Below are positions 1 through 8,747 of a stretch of 17,158 nt of DNA, piece by piece. Positions within the stretch are counted from its first letter, which is position 1. Every line of letters starts with the position of its first letter. The DNA is from an archaeon (GTDB lineage Archaea > Nanobdellota > Nanobdellia > SCGC-AAA011-G17 > GW2011-AR17). The stretch covers positions 3,017 to 20,174 of the forward strand of contig JAHFJQ010000003.1 in the NCBI GenBank assembly GCA_023245755.1, given 5' to 3'. The notes beneath the pieces are model-generated. The model was not told the DNA's origin, did not search any database, and saw nothing but the letters and a program-made list of their open reading frames with translations. The position numbers were made by a program, and so were the translations under genes.

Positions 1-3000
1 CTACCAATTTCTTTACGTATCTGTGCTTCTTTCCAACCAACGCCTTTAAGATCTTCAAGGATAGCTTCTTCAGTATGACCCATACTGAGTCTTTGATAAA
101 TATAGTTTTCAAATTTTCCTCCAGGAAGTTTTTTTATCTCTTGGAGCAGTACATGATAGTCTCTTTTATTCCATCCTTGATCAAGAAGATCTTGTTCCAG
201 GTTTTCTTTTGTAATATTTTTGAAAATATGTTTTTTTAATTCTGCAAAGTCTTTTTTTTGTTCAAGGATATCTTTTTCAGAAAATGGATACCTTTTCTGT
301 AAAGTAAGAATCAATGCAAGACCCGCATGGGAAATAAAAATAATCGCTAGGAAAAGGAGGAGGGTGGTGAAGAAAGAAGTCACGAGTTCTTTGTTAAATG
401 CCGAGCTTTCTTTTGGAGTAAGAATGTTTGTGGTTTCATTTACAGAGGAAGGGGAGCTATCTTCTGTTGTCGTGGTATTTTGTTGACGTGTATCTACATC
501 AATAGTAAAAGTGCCAAAACCATTGACTGTGCTTTCAAGATAATAATAGTCTTCATCTTCAGAAACAGAAGTGATTGTATACTCATTTCCATTACTATCA
601 TAAAAGAGAATATCCTCTATGCTATAACCATTTTCTTCAAGCCATGCTTTATCCACAGTATATTCTAAGGTGAGGTATTCAAGAGAGGAGCTTTCCATTG
701 AATCAGAAGTCACAGAAAAAGATCCATAAGCATTTCCAGCATCCTGTCCACGAATACTAATGATGACATTTTCTAAATCGGTATTTGAGGCAAAAGTAAC
801 GGTGAAGAGTGCAAGTGTAGGATCATCAAGTTCTATAGTCTCCTCTTGTCCAGAATAAAGTCTTGCATAGGGATATTCATAAGTGGTATAATTCACTATT
901 TCTTCATCATGGAAAGGGATATATGGCCCTCTTTGTCGAGCAGGAGCCTGTGGAGTAGGAGTAACGGAAGGCTTTGGAGGAGGAGTGCCAGAAAGAGTAT
1001 AGGTTCCAAAATCCCTTGTACTAAAGCTAATACTCATTTTTCCTTTTGGCGTGGTTTCACTTTTAGGAACCCATTCATTTTTGTGATAATCAAAATAATA
1101 TAATCGAAATGTAGTCGCAAATTTACCAGCAATATCTTCGTTAACATAAAAGAGTGTGACAGTAGCATTAGAGCTTAAATTGGCTGCAAGGAAATCATCA
1201 GGGATAACCGTCCAGAACGCAACGATATTTGATTCAAGTCCAGTTGCTGGAGGTTCTGGGCTAAAATCTCCTGGGTATTTAATGGTAAATATTTTGGCAT
1301 TCAATGTGTTTCGTGGGGTAAGAGAAATGCTTGTAATATTTTCACCAGCTAAAGTTATCAAATCAATAGTGGTACTTGTATTAGCAATATAAGTCTGTGT
1401 AGTGATATTTTGCACAGGGTTATTTAGACTTCTATTGAAAACGTAGAAACTCATGGTAGTATTGACAAAAATATTCGCAGTATCATTGCAATTAAAATAA
1501 TACGTATAGTTTCCCACGATAGTACTGATATTAAAGGAAACACTATGTTTTAATCCGAAAGTAAAATTCATAGGTTCATATTTTCCTTCATGATCCTTGA
1601 ATTCACAATATACTGGTTCACTCGAAGTAAGGTTTATAGGAAAAAGAGATAATGAACGAACAGCAATAGGTGAGCTATCCACAGTAAGAGTAGGGCTTCT
1701 AGTATCAAGTCGTATTGCTCCTGTAGACCAAGGTCCTTGTTCTTTTTCTCCATCAACAGTAAGATTGAAATTTTGTATTGCACGAACTCTCCAGTAGTAG
1801 GTATTATCTGCATAGTCTGCAGTAGTAAGAGTATAGTTTGTGCTATTCAAGTCTGCTAATGCTTCTCTAGTTACGCGGCTAATTCTAAACTCATCCACAG
1901 TTCCATTTAAGGGAAATATCCCGCTAGTGCTTGCTGTAGTTCCAATATAGAAGAACCCTTCACCATATCCTGTAAGCAAGGGTGGAGCCACTGTTCGATT
2001 AACTCGTGCACCATCAACAAAAAGGGTCATATTTTCTCTTTGTTTCCAAGAAACAGCAAGGTGATGCCATTCATAGGCATTCCAGGAACTAATGTTGTAT
2101 GTTAAGATACTTGCATTAAGCGCATCAAGACTAACTGTAAGAAGGGATCCAGATCGATTCATGGCAACTTTATTTGCAGCTTGGTCCAGAAAATAATTCA
2201 CCTGACTATCATTTGTATTCCAATACGGTTGTATCCAAAATTCAATCGTCCCTTGATCTGTATTAAGTGGGGTAGAAGGGAAACGCAAATATTGGCCACC
2301 ACCAGAAAATTGAAAACCGGTTCCCCATTTCCCTCCCGTTCTATAACTTAAAAAGTTCCCACTAACACCTTTGTTTCTTAACTTTTCTTTGCTGTCAAAG
2401 TGAAGAATAAAACTTGTGCTATTATCATTACTGTATTCTAATGGAGAAAAGTTATTCACAGCAAGAGTACTAAGAAGGATAGTACTAAAGTTGGAATCAT
2501 TAGCAAACATAAACTCATAGTATCTACTATTATTCTCTAAGTCTCTAGCGGTGTTCCAAGTAAGACTGATGTTAACACCTGTAACTAAAGTATTATTTGC
2601 TGGGAGAGTGAGAGAGAGATTTTCCGGAGCATGATTAAAAATAAATGTCGAATAATTAAATACACGTAAAGAAACATCATAAAGAGTAGGGGTTTTTGTA
2701 CTATCATTGCTTGCAAAGAAAATTCTATACTGAACAAAGCGGTTGAGTTCTCCGCTAAATTCTCCTCCTGAAGAGTTTGTAAACACATCTTGTCCATGGA
2801 GCCAAACTTCAGAAGCACTCAAAGTTCTATTGTACAAAGCAAAACTATCCATCGTTCCATTGAAAGCAACAAATCCAGTTGCATCTCCAAGAATAAGAGA
2901 ATTAGTTGCTACATCGATAGTTCCATTCATAGAACTAGTTGCTTCAAGATTTCCATTGATATAGAGCCGAGTAATATTATCTGAGTCATGGCTAACAGCA

Positions 3001-5042
3001 ATATAATTCCATTGATCTAAAGACAAGGGAGAAGTACTTGCAACAGTAGACATACTACCTGTGTAGCTTGCATTAAATATGACATTTCCACTAGAGTTCG
3101 TATAGAGGTAGTACTGGTTTTTAAAAAAGAAAGGAACATTTGCAATTCGATCTGTGGGTTGTACCCAAAGTTCAAAGGTATAGTTATTAGGATTAACAAG
3201 AGCAAGAGTGGGTGCATATGCAACAGTGATTCCACTAATTCCATAGAATCGCGTACCAAAACCCTGTTTTCCTTGTACGATAAAATCAACATCAGAGAAA
3301 TTTGCTTGGTAAGCAAAATATCCTTTAGAAATACTCACATTCCCTTCTCCTTCCGAGAAATCAAATCCCACGAGTAAATTTCGATCTTTACTATGCGTAT
3401 AATCTGGACCAGAAAAGTTTCCTCCAAGAATACTATCATTATCCCCAGCAATACCGCTACGTATTTGCAAAGAGATATTTGTACCTAATGGGGTAATGTT
3501 ATTCCATCGAAGAATAGGATCATCATATCCATTAGGCAGTTCAAAAATAGGGGAGGTAAAATTCCCTGTAGTAAAATATGCTGTACTGCTTGTATTACTC
3601 AGAGTAATATTCCCTGGTTGAATAGTACAATTTACGTTTGCACAAGTTCCATTTCCAAATTGTGCTTGCGTTGTGCTAATAAGCAAAGTGTTATGTTTTG
3701 AGTTCTTTGAGATACCATAAAGATAATGATCATAAACTTCAGAAATAGTTAAAGGGCTACGGTACAAGGCAATCTCATCAATAAAACCTTTAAAGGCATT
3801 CCCAGTAGCAGGATCACTTCCAAAATAAAGAACTCCAGAGTAATTCCCTAAACGTCCAGAGAGCGCTGTACTATTGTCTAATGCTCCATTCAAATAAAGA
3901 GAAAGTGTGGTATTATCATAACTTACCACAAGTTGATTCCATCTGTTTAAAGGAATAACGGATGAGGAAACAATCCTTTGTGCACTAGGAGCATTTCCCA
4001 AGGGGAAGTGCACCCTAATAATTCCTGACTGGACAAAAACACGAAACCCATTGAGGTTATAAAATTCTTGAGTTCCACTACCTTGTGGATAAAGCCAAAG
4101 TTCCAAACTAAAATTTCCAGTAAGGTTTAAGCCTGCAGTATTTCCAACAGTAATATTATTTGTAGCATTAGGCACAATAGCATAATAGTCTCTTCCTAAA
4201 GTCCAGTTAGGGGAAGTACTAGATCCAGAGTAGTTATTCACAAACTCCTGAAATTCTGTTCCGCCTCCTTCATCAAAGGGCCAGTAGGCAACAAGAGTAT
4301 TTCCTTGCTGAGGGATAATCGCACAATCCGCATGATCATGGACACTTGCATTTCCTGGGCCAAGGCTACTTCGATTATCTAAACGCAGAGAACTCCCATT
4401 TACATACCAGATATAAAGAAGTTGTGTGACATCAGGACTCAGAGAACCATTACTACAAGTAAGGGTGTCATTAATATACGGTTTAACTGGCTCAATTATA
4501 ACATGGTCTACTTGATACGTACCTGTACTGTTTGCGAGAAAGAATCCTGAGTCTGTGCTTTCAATACCTGCAGTTTCTTCACTAGTACTTTGTATTCCAA
4601 ATGAGATCTGATCAAAGAAAGAAAGTGCTGAGCTTTGTTTTTGATACAAAATGGATTCATTTGCAACAACAGTGCCATTGATAATAAGATCCACAGAAAC
4701 AGTTCCATTATCTAAGATAAAAGAATCCAGATCAAGAGAAAGTGTATTGCTTGTGACATAAGAACTAAGATTATAAATCTCATAAAGTGTTAGATTTTGG
4801 CTAATTCTTACAAATCCATCACTGAGGTTCCAACTAGGATCAACAGAAAAAGAAACAATATTGTCTGGTTCTAAAAAGGTAAATCCTAAAAATGAAGGAG
4901 CGAAAAAAAAGAAACTCAAGAGAAGGGCAAGCAAGACAAAAAGAAGGAGAAAATATTTTCTATTCTTTGAAAATACTTCCTTGTTAAATAGTCTCGCTCC
5001 ATTTTGAGAAAAAGAGCGGGAATCACGTCTAGTTTTGCTCAT
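1..5042 (-). CDS. Giant LamG-domain surface protein with PGF-pre-PGF-like domain, partial
   Basis: Open from ATG at 5042 (minus) to the left edge with no stop: at least 1680 residues, C-terminus missing. Read in order: basic N-terminus (1-29); hydrophobic signal/anchor (about 31-55); three LamG/concanavalin-like jelly rolls at about 249-445, 553-748 and 873-1062, each with the family's phrases (AYWPFDEGGG, ELWLYPQ, WNQLVVSYD, GFIDEIALY; FELWVQP, WNYIAVSHD; IEFWIQP, WHHLAVSWK, VDEFRISR). Fibronectin-like beta stretches lie between them (for example about 785-855). Then come a Pro/Thr hinge (about 1351-1366), a domain resembling PGF-pre-PGF (about 1400-1516, with YTVDKAWLEENGY and DYYYLESTVNGFGTF), a membrane helix (about 1550-1578) and a cytosolic tail with two helical repeats ending QDLLDQGW and EDLKGVGW. 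N-x-S/T sequons are very frequent, fitting a glycosylated exterior. Likely role (inferred): cell-surface adhesion or carbohydrate binding, anchored at both ends. Domain calls are from pattern recognition only. Confidence 0.85.
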   Translation of the reverse strand, partial: MSKTRRDSRSFSQNGARLFNKEVFSKNRKYFLLLFVLLALLLSFFFFAPSFLGFTFLEPDNIVSFSVDPSWNLSDGFVRISQNLTLYEIYNLSSYVTSNTLSLDLDSFILDNGTVSVDLIINGTVVANESILYQKQSSALSFFDQISFGIQSTSEETAGIESTDSGFFLANSTGTYQVDHVIIEPVKPYINDTLTCSNGSLSPDVTQLLYIWYVNGSSLRLDNRSSLGPGNASVHDHADCAIIPQQGNTLVAYWPFDEGGGTEFQEFVNNYSGSSTSPNWTLGRDYYAIVPNATNNITVGNTAGLNLTGNFSLELWLYPQGSGTQEFYNLNGFRVFVQSGIIRVHFPLGNAPSAQRIVSSSVIPLNRWNQLVVSYDNTTLSLYLNGALDNSTALSGRLGNYSGVLYFGSDPATGNAFKGFIDEIALYRSPLTISEVYDHYLYGISKNSKHNTLLISTTQAQFGNGTCANVNCTIQPGNITLSNTSSTAYFTTGNFTSPIFELPNGYDDPILRWNNITPLGTNISLQIRSGIAGDNDSILGGNFSGPDYTHSKDRNLLVGFDFSEGEGNVSISKGYFAYQANFSDVDFIVQGKQGFGTRFYGISGITVAYAPTLALVNPNNYTFELWVQPTDRIANVPFFFKNQYYLYTNSSGNVIFNASYTGSMSTVASTSPLSLDQWNYIAVSHDSDNITRLYINGNLEATSSMNGTIDVATNSLILGDATGFVAFNGTMDSFALYNRTLSASEVWLHGQDVFTNSSGGEFSGELNRFVQYRIFFASNDSTKTPTLYDVSLRVFNYSTFIFNHAPENLSLTLPANNTLVTGVNISLTWNTARDLENNSRYYEFMFANDSNFSTILLSTLAVNNFSPLEYSNDNSTSFILHFDSKEKLRNKGVSGNFLSYRTGGKWGTGFQFSGGGQYLRFPSTPLNTDQGTIEFWIQPYWNTNDSQVNYFLDQAANKVAMNRSGSLLTVSLDALNASILTYNISSWNAYEWHHLAVSWKQRENMTLFVDGARVNRTVAPPLLTGYGEGFFYIGTTASTSGIFPLNGTVDEFRISRVTREALADLNSTNYTLTTADYADNTYYWRVRAIQNFNLTVDGEKEQGPWSTGAIRLDTRSPTLTVDSSPIAVRSLSLFPINLTSSEPVYCEFKDHEGKYEPMNFTFGLKHSVSFNISTIVGNYTYYFNCNDTANIFVNTTMSFYVFNRSLNNPVQNITTQTYIANTSTTIDLITLAGENITSISLTPRNTLNAKIFTIKYPGDFSPEPPATGLESNIVAFWTVIPDDFLAANLSSNATVTLFYVNEDIAGKFATTFRLYYFDYHKNEWVPKSETTPKGKMSISFSTRDFGTYTLSGTPPPKPSVTPTPQAPARQRGPYIPFHDEEIVNYTTYEYPYARLYSGQEETIELDDPTLALFTVTFASNTDLENVIISIRGQDAGNAYGSFSVTSDSMESSSLEYLTLEYTVDKAWLEENGYSIEDILFYDSNGNEYTITSVSEDEDYYYLESTVNGFGTFTIDVDTRQQNTTTTEDSSPSSVNETTNILTPKESSAFNKELVTSFFTTLLLFLAIIFISHAGLALILTLQKRYPFSEKDILEQKKDFAELKKHIFKNITKENLEQDLLDQGWNKRDYHVLLQEIKKLPGGKFENYIYQRLSMGHTEEAILEDLKGVGWKEAQIRKEIG

Positions 5043-5081
5043 ACAGAATTTCCCCTTTTCAAGAAAAAAATGGCTTTATGT

Positions 5082-5090
5082 GTTAAATAC
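5082..5090 (-). promoter_or_regulatory. TATA element of the giant surface protein gene
   Basis: GTATTTAAC on the minus strand, centred about 44 bases before the ATG at 5042. A start of transcription about 27 bases downstream would leave a leader of about 17 nt, containing GGGGA 8 bases before the ATG as a weak ribosome site. It shares a 117-bp divergent region with the CBS-protein promoter. Confidence 0.45.
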
Positions 5091-5129
5091 TTTTCTTTTT
5101 ACAGACAATATAACTAAAAGATAACAATC

Positions 5130-5136
5130 TTTAAAA
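5130..5136 (+). promoter_or_regulatory. TATA element of the CBS protein gene
   Basis: TTTAAAA centred 27 bases before the ATG at 5160, so transcription should start at or next to the start codon (leaderless). Confidence 0.55.
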
Positions 5137-5159
5137 GGCCACTATTCCTACCACTATCT

Positions 5160-5714
5160 ATGAAAACCGGTGTTACAGTTGCTGATGGAATGTCTGTAAA
5201 TCCTGTCACAATTTCTAGTACAAAAAGTATCCTTGAATGCGCAAAAATAATGGCCAAAAAAAGAGTAGGCAGCCTTCTTATTGTGAAAGAAGATCAGCTT
5301 GAAGGGATCATTACAGAAAAAGATTTGGTTCACTTTCTAGCAAAAGGCTTGAACCCAGAAGCAACGAAAGTAAAAGAAGTGATGGTCAAAAAAATCCATA
5401 CGATTTCTCCTGAAGAGGATCTTTCAGAAGCAGTGAGCACGATGAAGCGGGAAAAGGTAAGAAGACTTCCTGTAGTTAGTAAGAAAAAGCTTATTGGTAT
5501 GCTTACACTCAATGATATTATCAAACTTCAGCCTGCACTTTTTGATTTGCTCAGAGAGCAATCAAACATTCGTTTACAAAAACAAAAAGAAAAATCTGTG
5601 GAAGGCACCTGTGAAGTTTGTGAAAATTTTGGAAAACTCTATGAAGTAGATGATCAATACATCTGTGCAGAGTGTAGTAATGAAAAAACCCTCCGATCTT
5701 CTGATGAGGACTAA
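5160..5714 (+). CDS. Paired CBS-domain protein with C-terminal zinc-ribbon-like motif
   Basis: 184 residues. Two CBS modules: about 8-62 (ADGMSVNPVTISS to GIITEKDLVHFL) and about 72-126 (KEVMVKKIHTISPEEDL to GMLTLNDIIKL). CBS pairs usually bind adenine nucleotides or S-adenosylmethionine and act as energy or ligand sensors. A basic linker follows, then four cysteines C151, C154, C169 and C172 (CX2C-X14-CX2C), a zinc-ribbon-like knuckle that could contact nucleic acid or a protein partner, and an acidic end. CBS plus zinc ribbon without an enzyme domain is a recurrent archaeal arrangement. The start is supported by the TATA element 27 bases upstream. Its target is not evident; no regulated enzyme is fused. 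Read alone, divergent from the giant surface protein. Confidence 0.88.
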   Translation: MKTGVTVADGMSVNPVTISSTKSILECAKIMAKKRVGSLLIVKEDQLEGIITEKDLVHFLAKGLNPEATKVKEVMVKKIHTISPEEDLSEAVSTMKREKVRRLPVVSKKKLIGMLTLNDIIKLQPALFDLLREQSNIRLQKQKEKSVEGTCEVCENFGKLYEVDDQYICAECSNEKTLRSSDED

Positions 5715-5730
5715 GTCCTAACCGAAACTA

Positions 5731-5738
5731 TTATTAAG
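5731..5738 (+). promoter_or_regulatory. Weak TATA-like element before 5761 gene
   Basis: TTATTAAG centred about 26-27 bases before the ATG at 5761. It departs from the usual TTTATAAA but sits at the window's standard leaderless distance. Confidence 0.35.
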
Positions 5739-5760
5739 TTCTCTCTCTCATAAAGAACAA

Positions 5761-6252
5761 ATGGGTGCAGAAAAAAGAAAAGAAATTAAGATTGTAAATA
5801 ATGCCCAGATAAAGCATCATTCGTATGTAGATATAATGGGATTATTAAAATCCATTCCTTCTTGGTTTAATCAAATGGGCTATTTTTTTTATGAAAAGGG
5901 CCTCGCAGAAAAAGATATCGGTTCAGGAGATCAAATTGATACGGAATGGACAGCAGAAAAAGAGGTAACAGAATATGTGAAGTTTGCTTTCGATCTAAGT
6001 ATATCTGCAAAAGATGTACGAAAAATTGTCCTAGAAGATGGTCAAGAAATCTATTGGGGAAGAATTTTAATCATGATGACTGCAACAATAAAGAAGGATT
6101 ATCAGAATAAATATGGTTCTGTGTGGTATGAAGAAATGATGCGCCAGTTTTATGAAAAATACATTGTTGAGGCAGACTTAAAAAAGTTCATGGGAAAACT
6201 CGCTGTAGAGTCTATTGATCTCACAAATACATTAAAATCCCATCTAAAATAG
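5761..6252 (+). CDS. Uncharacterised protein, tandem paralogue A
   Basis: 163 residues, soluble, no signal peptide or membrane helix; family not recognised. It is clearly related to the next gene: both have an early helical stretch ending W-x4-GY (residues about 35-41 here), then W-x-A-(E/D)-K-x-V-x-(E/D)-Y-x-KF-x-F in the middle (TEWTAEKEVTEYVKFAFDL), then V-x4-L-x-DG, a G-x3-I-x3-A-x-I-x2-D beta/helix stretch and a helical C-terminus with YEK. The conserved Trp, KF and DG positions suggest one compact alpha/beta fold kept after duplication. The spacing of 35 bases to the next gene, with a TATA element in between, suggests separate transcription. Function unknown. Confidence 0.75.
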   Translation: MGAEKRKEIKIVNNAQIKHHSYVDIMGLLKSIPSWFNQMGYFFYEKGLAEKDIGSGDQIDTEWTAEKEVTEYVKFAFDLSISAKDVRKIVLEDGQEIYWGRILIMMTATIKKDYQNKYGSVWYEEMMRQFYEKYIVEADLKKFMGKLAVESIDLTNTLKSHLK

Positions 6253-6257
6253 AAAGC

Positions 6258-6264
6258 TTTATAT
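6258..6264 (+). promoter_or_regulatory. TATA element of the 6288 gene
   Basis: TTTATAT centred 27 bases before the ATG at 6288. This spacing selects 6288 over the out-of-frame ATG at 6281. Confidence 0.55.
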
Positions 6265-6287
6265 CTAAAAAACCCTCTAAATGCCCC

Positions 6288-6803
6288 ATGGGTGTAAAAG
6301 ATTTTCTCAGTCCTGCAAAAACAATTAGCAGTACGCTTGTCTATGATCAAAAGGAATTATATAATTATTTAAAAAAATGGTTAAGTCTCAGGGGCTATGA
6401 TGCTGCAGAGACAGATTATACAGAAAAAATTCTTGCAGAAGGGAAGAAATTATATTCTTTTCAATGGGTTGCGGATAAACGGGTAGATGATTATACGAAG
6501 TTTCTCTTTAGTATTGATTTTAAGGCAGAAGCAGAAAATGTACAAGTAGAACTGCATGATGGAAAAAAGAAAACCGCACAGAAAGGTACAGTCACTATAA
6601 AAATTGCAAATTATATTGAAAAGGATATTGACTCAGATTGGAACTTATCAAAAAAAACTGCTTATCAGACACTTTTTCGGGAGATTTATGATAAAATGGT
6701 TGCAAAGGGAAAATGGTCTCGCTATCAATCTGAATTAGGAAAGGATGGTGGTGCTTTTATTGCGGATATAAAAACCTACCTTAAAATACATCGATACGAA
6801 TAA
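6288..6803 (+). CDS. Uncharacterised protein, tandem paralogue B
   Basis: 171 residues; family not recognised. Divergent copy of the preceding gene: shares W-x4-GY (KKWLSLRGY), FQWVADKRVDDYTKFLFSI against TEWTAEKEVTEYVKFAFDL, VELHDG against VLEDG, and a GTVTIKIANYIEKD stretch against GRILIMMTATIKKD. Identity outside these blocks is low, so the duplication is old or the copies have different jobs. Charged and soluble, no membrane helix. The start is fixed by the TATA element 27 bases upstream. The next gene begins 1 base after its stop, so the two are probably cotranscribed. Confidence 0.75.
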   Translation: MGVKDFLSPAKTISSTLVYDQKELYNYLKKWLSLRGYDAAETDYTEKILAEGKKLYSFQWVADKRVDDYTKFLFSIDFKAEAENVQVELHDGKKKTAQKGTVTIKIANYIEKDIDSDWNLSKKTAYQTLFREIYDKMVAKGKWSRYQSELGKDGGAFIADIKTYLKIHRYE

Positions 6804-6804
6804 C

Positions 6805-7335
6805 ATGATTCACTATTCTTTAACTAAAGGGGCATTTACACGAAAAGAACTCAATGTAACCGGTAAATTAGCAGAAGATTTTTTTCAGACTGCAAAAGAT
6901 TCTTCACAAATGCCAGAAAAGGAGTTAACCTTTAAACTTTTAACACAAAAGTTTCCTCTCAGTGTAAATATCATTTATGACGACAAAAAGGTTATTGGGT
7001 ATACTTTTGCACTTCCCTGTGATAAAGAAACTATGCATGCTTTTGTAAAGGGAAAAATAACCGAAAAAGAGTTATTCTATGCCATACGTGACAAGATCTC
7101 TCCAGAAGAGTATTGCTGTATATACCTTGTAGACTCTTTAATTATTTCTACGTATAGAAGAAAAGGGTTAGCAATAAAGGCAAGAGTCATGCAAATAAAG
7201 AAATATCAGAGTGCTCTTAGAAAGAAAGATCTTATCCTTTTCTCTTGGCCTTTCACAAAGGAAGGGAAAGCCTTTGGAAGAAAACTTGCAAAGATAATGG
7301 GCTTAAAGATTCTCTTTAAACCGCATAAACCTTAA
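6805..7335 (+). CDS. GNAT-like acetyltransferase
   Basis: 176 residues. The central part reads as a GNAT fold: strand KKVIGYTFALPC (about 61-72), then YLVDSLIISTYRRKGLAIKA (107-126), where RRKGLA (118-123) fits the acetyl-CoA pyrophosphate-binding (R/Q)-x-x-G-x-(A/G) motif that follows strand 4 in this superfamily. Family members move an acetyl group from acetyl-CoA to an amine; the substrate cannot be told from the sequence. The end is basic and less typical. The start codon lies 1 base after the stop of paralogue B and has no ribosome site, so it is likely read from the same transcript. A weak CTTAAAATA lies about 21 bases upstream. Confidence 0.65.
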   Translation: MIHYSLTKGAFTRKELNVTGKLAEDFFQTAKDSSQMPEKELTFKLLTQKFPLSVNIIYDDKKVIGYTFALPCDKETMHAFVKGKITEKELFYAIRDKISPEEYCCIYLVDSLIISTYRRKGLAIKARVMQIKKYQSALRKKDLILFSWPFTKEGKAFGRKLAKIMGLKILFKPHKP

Positions 7336-7373
7336 ATTCTACAGTCTGGAGCCCTTTTAGGCACAACCACAGC

Positions 7374-7381
7374 TTTATAAA
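7374..7381 (+). promoter_or_regulatory. TATA element of the DEAD-box helicase gene
   Basis: Perfect TTTATAAA centred about 36 bases before the ATG at 7414, predicting a leader of about 10 nt. This is longer than the leaderless spacing used by most neighbours. Confidence 0.6.
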
Positions 7382-7413
7382 GGGCAACATATCCCAACAG
7401 TATAGGAAATAAA

Positions 7414-8739
7414 ATGTTAGTAGAAGAATTAAACTTAAATCATAATATTCTCAAGGCAATCAAAGCCCTTGGTTATGAAAACGCGACGCAAATTCAGGAA
7501 AAATGTATTCCTGAGATTAAGAATGGCAAGGACGTTGTTGGTCAGTCTAGTACAGGATCTGGAAAAACTGCAGCTTTTGGCCTTCCTCTTTTAGAAAAAA
7601 TAGAAAATGGCAAGGGTTTACAATCATTAATCTTGACTCCAACCAGAGAACTCTGTGTACAAGTTAGTGATGCATTATTCTCTTTTAGTAAATTTACTGG
7701 TGCAAGAATAACAAGTGTCTATGGTGGAGTAGCTATTGGTCCACAAATCAATGCGCTTCAAAGAGCAGATGTTGTTATTGGAACACCTGGAAGAATCCTC
7801 GATCATATGGAAAGAGGAACAATAAATTTCTCCAAAGTAAAAATCCTTGTTTTAGATGAAGCAGATAAAATGTTTGAGATGGGTTTCATCGAAGATGTAG
7901 AAAGAATAATAAAGCATATTCCAAAAGAAAGACAAACACTCCTGTTCAGTGCAACACTTTCTACAAGTATTCAACAATTAGTACAGAGGTATTTACGTCA
8001 TCCTGTGACCGTAAAAGCAGAAGTTCACGTAGCAAAACATTTGCTCAAGCAACGATACTACGTAGTACGAAACCATGAGAAATTCTCTTTGTTAGTCAAT
8101 CTTATAAAACTAAATCCAAATGGTTTAGGCATTGTTTTCTGTGGAACACGTCGTGGTGTTGACCAAGTCACACGAAATCTTCGTGGACAAGCTATCAAAG
8201 CTATGGCTATTCATGGGGGTTTAACCCAAAGTAAAAGAATGCATGCATTAGACAACCTCAAAAGAGAAAGTATCAATATCCTTGTCGCAACCGATGTTGC
8301 AGCTCGAGGATTAGATATAAAGAATGTTGCGCATGTCTATAATTATGACGTTCCTAAAACTGCAGAAGAATATGTTCATAGGGTAGGAAGAACTGCTCGT
8401 GCAGGTGCAGAAGGGGATGCTATAACTTTACTTGCAGAACATGATTACGAAAATTTTAATAGAATTCTTTCAGATCGATCTTTAACTATAAGAAAAGAAG
8501 ATCTCCCAGCATTTGAAAAAATTGCTTTCCAAAAAGACTCACAGGGGGACCGAGAGGGTTCTCGTGGTGGTTTTGGTGGCAGAGGCGGGGGTTCTTTCCG
8601 TGGTGGTTCTGGATCTGGTCGTGGAAGAAGTTCTCCTTCATCTCAAGGATCTTCTTATGGTGGTCGTGGAAGACGAGAAGAAGAACACCGTGGCCCAAGC
8701 TTTGGAAGAAAGAAGGGTTCTGTCTTTACACGAAGATAA
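7414..8739 (+). CDS. DEAD-box ATP-dependent RNA helicase with Gly/Arg-rich tail
   Basis: 441 residues with all helicase motifs: Q motif near 24-28 (ATQIQ), motif I STGSGKT (46-52), Ia PTREL (76-80), TPGR (124-127), II DEAD (148-151), III SAT (179-181), IV VFCGTRR (241-247), V VATDVAARGLDI (291-302) and VI HRVGRTARAG (322-331). These enzymes use ATP to open short RNA duplexes in ribosome assembly, RNA decay or cold adaptation. Residues from about 376 to the end form a disordered Gly/Arg/Ser tail with several RGG repeats, a nucleic-acid-binding feature seen in cold-shock and P-body helicases. The core matches family length (about 370 residues). The orphan at 8748 follows by 8 bases and may be cotranscribed. 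Confidence 0.96.
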   Translation: MLVEELNLNHNILKAIKALGYENATQIQEKCIPEIKNGKDVVGQSSTGSGKTAAFGLPLLEKIENGKGLQSLILTPTRELCVQVSDALFSFSKFTGARITSVYGGVAIGPQINALQRADVVIGTPGRILDHMERGTINFSKVKILVLDEADKMFEMGFIEDVERIIKHIPKERQTLLFSATLSTSIQQLVQRYLRHPVTVKAEVHVAKHLLKQRYYVVRNHEKFSLLVNLIKLNPNGLGIVFCGTRRGVDQVTRNLRGQAIKAMAIHGGLTQSKRMHALDNLKRESINILVATDVAARGLDIKNVAHVYNYDVPKTAEEYVHRVGRTARAGAEGDAITLLAEHDYENFNRILSDRSLTIRKEDLPAFEKIAFQKDSQGDREGSRGGFGGRGGGSFRGGSGSGRGRSSPSSQGSSYGGRGRREEEHRGPSFGRKKGSVFTRR

Positions 8740-8747
8740 ACTCTAAA

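Noticed and set aside
220..4708. Short open frames on both strands inside the giant surface protein gene
   Set aside because: All lie in other frames of one uninterrupted minus-strand frame with recognisable domains. Their products are low-complexity and have no promoters of their own.
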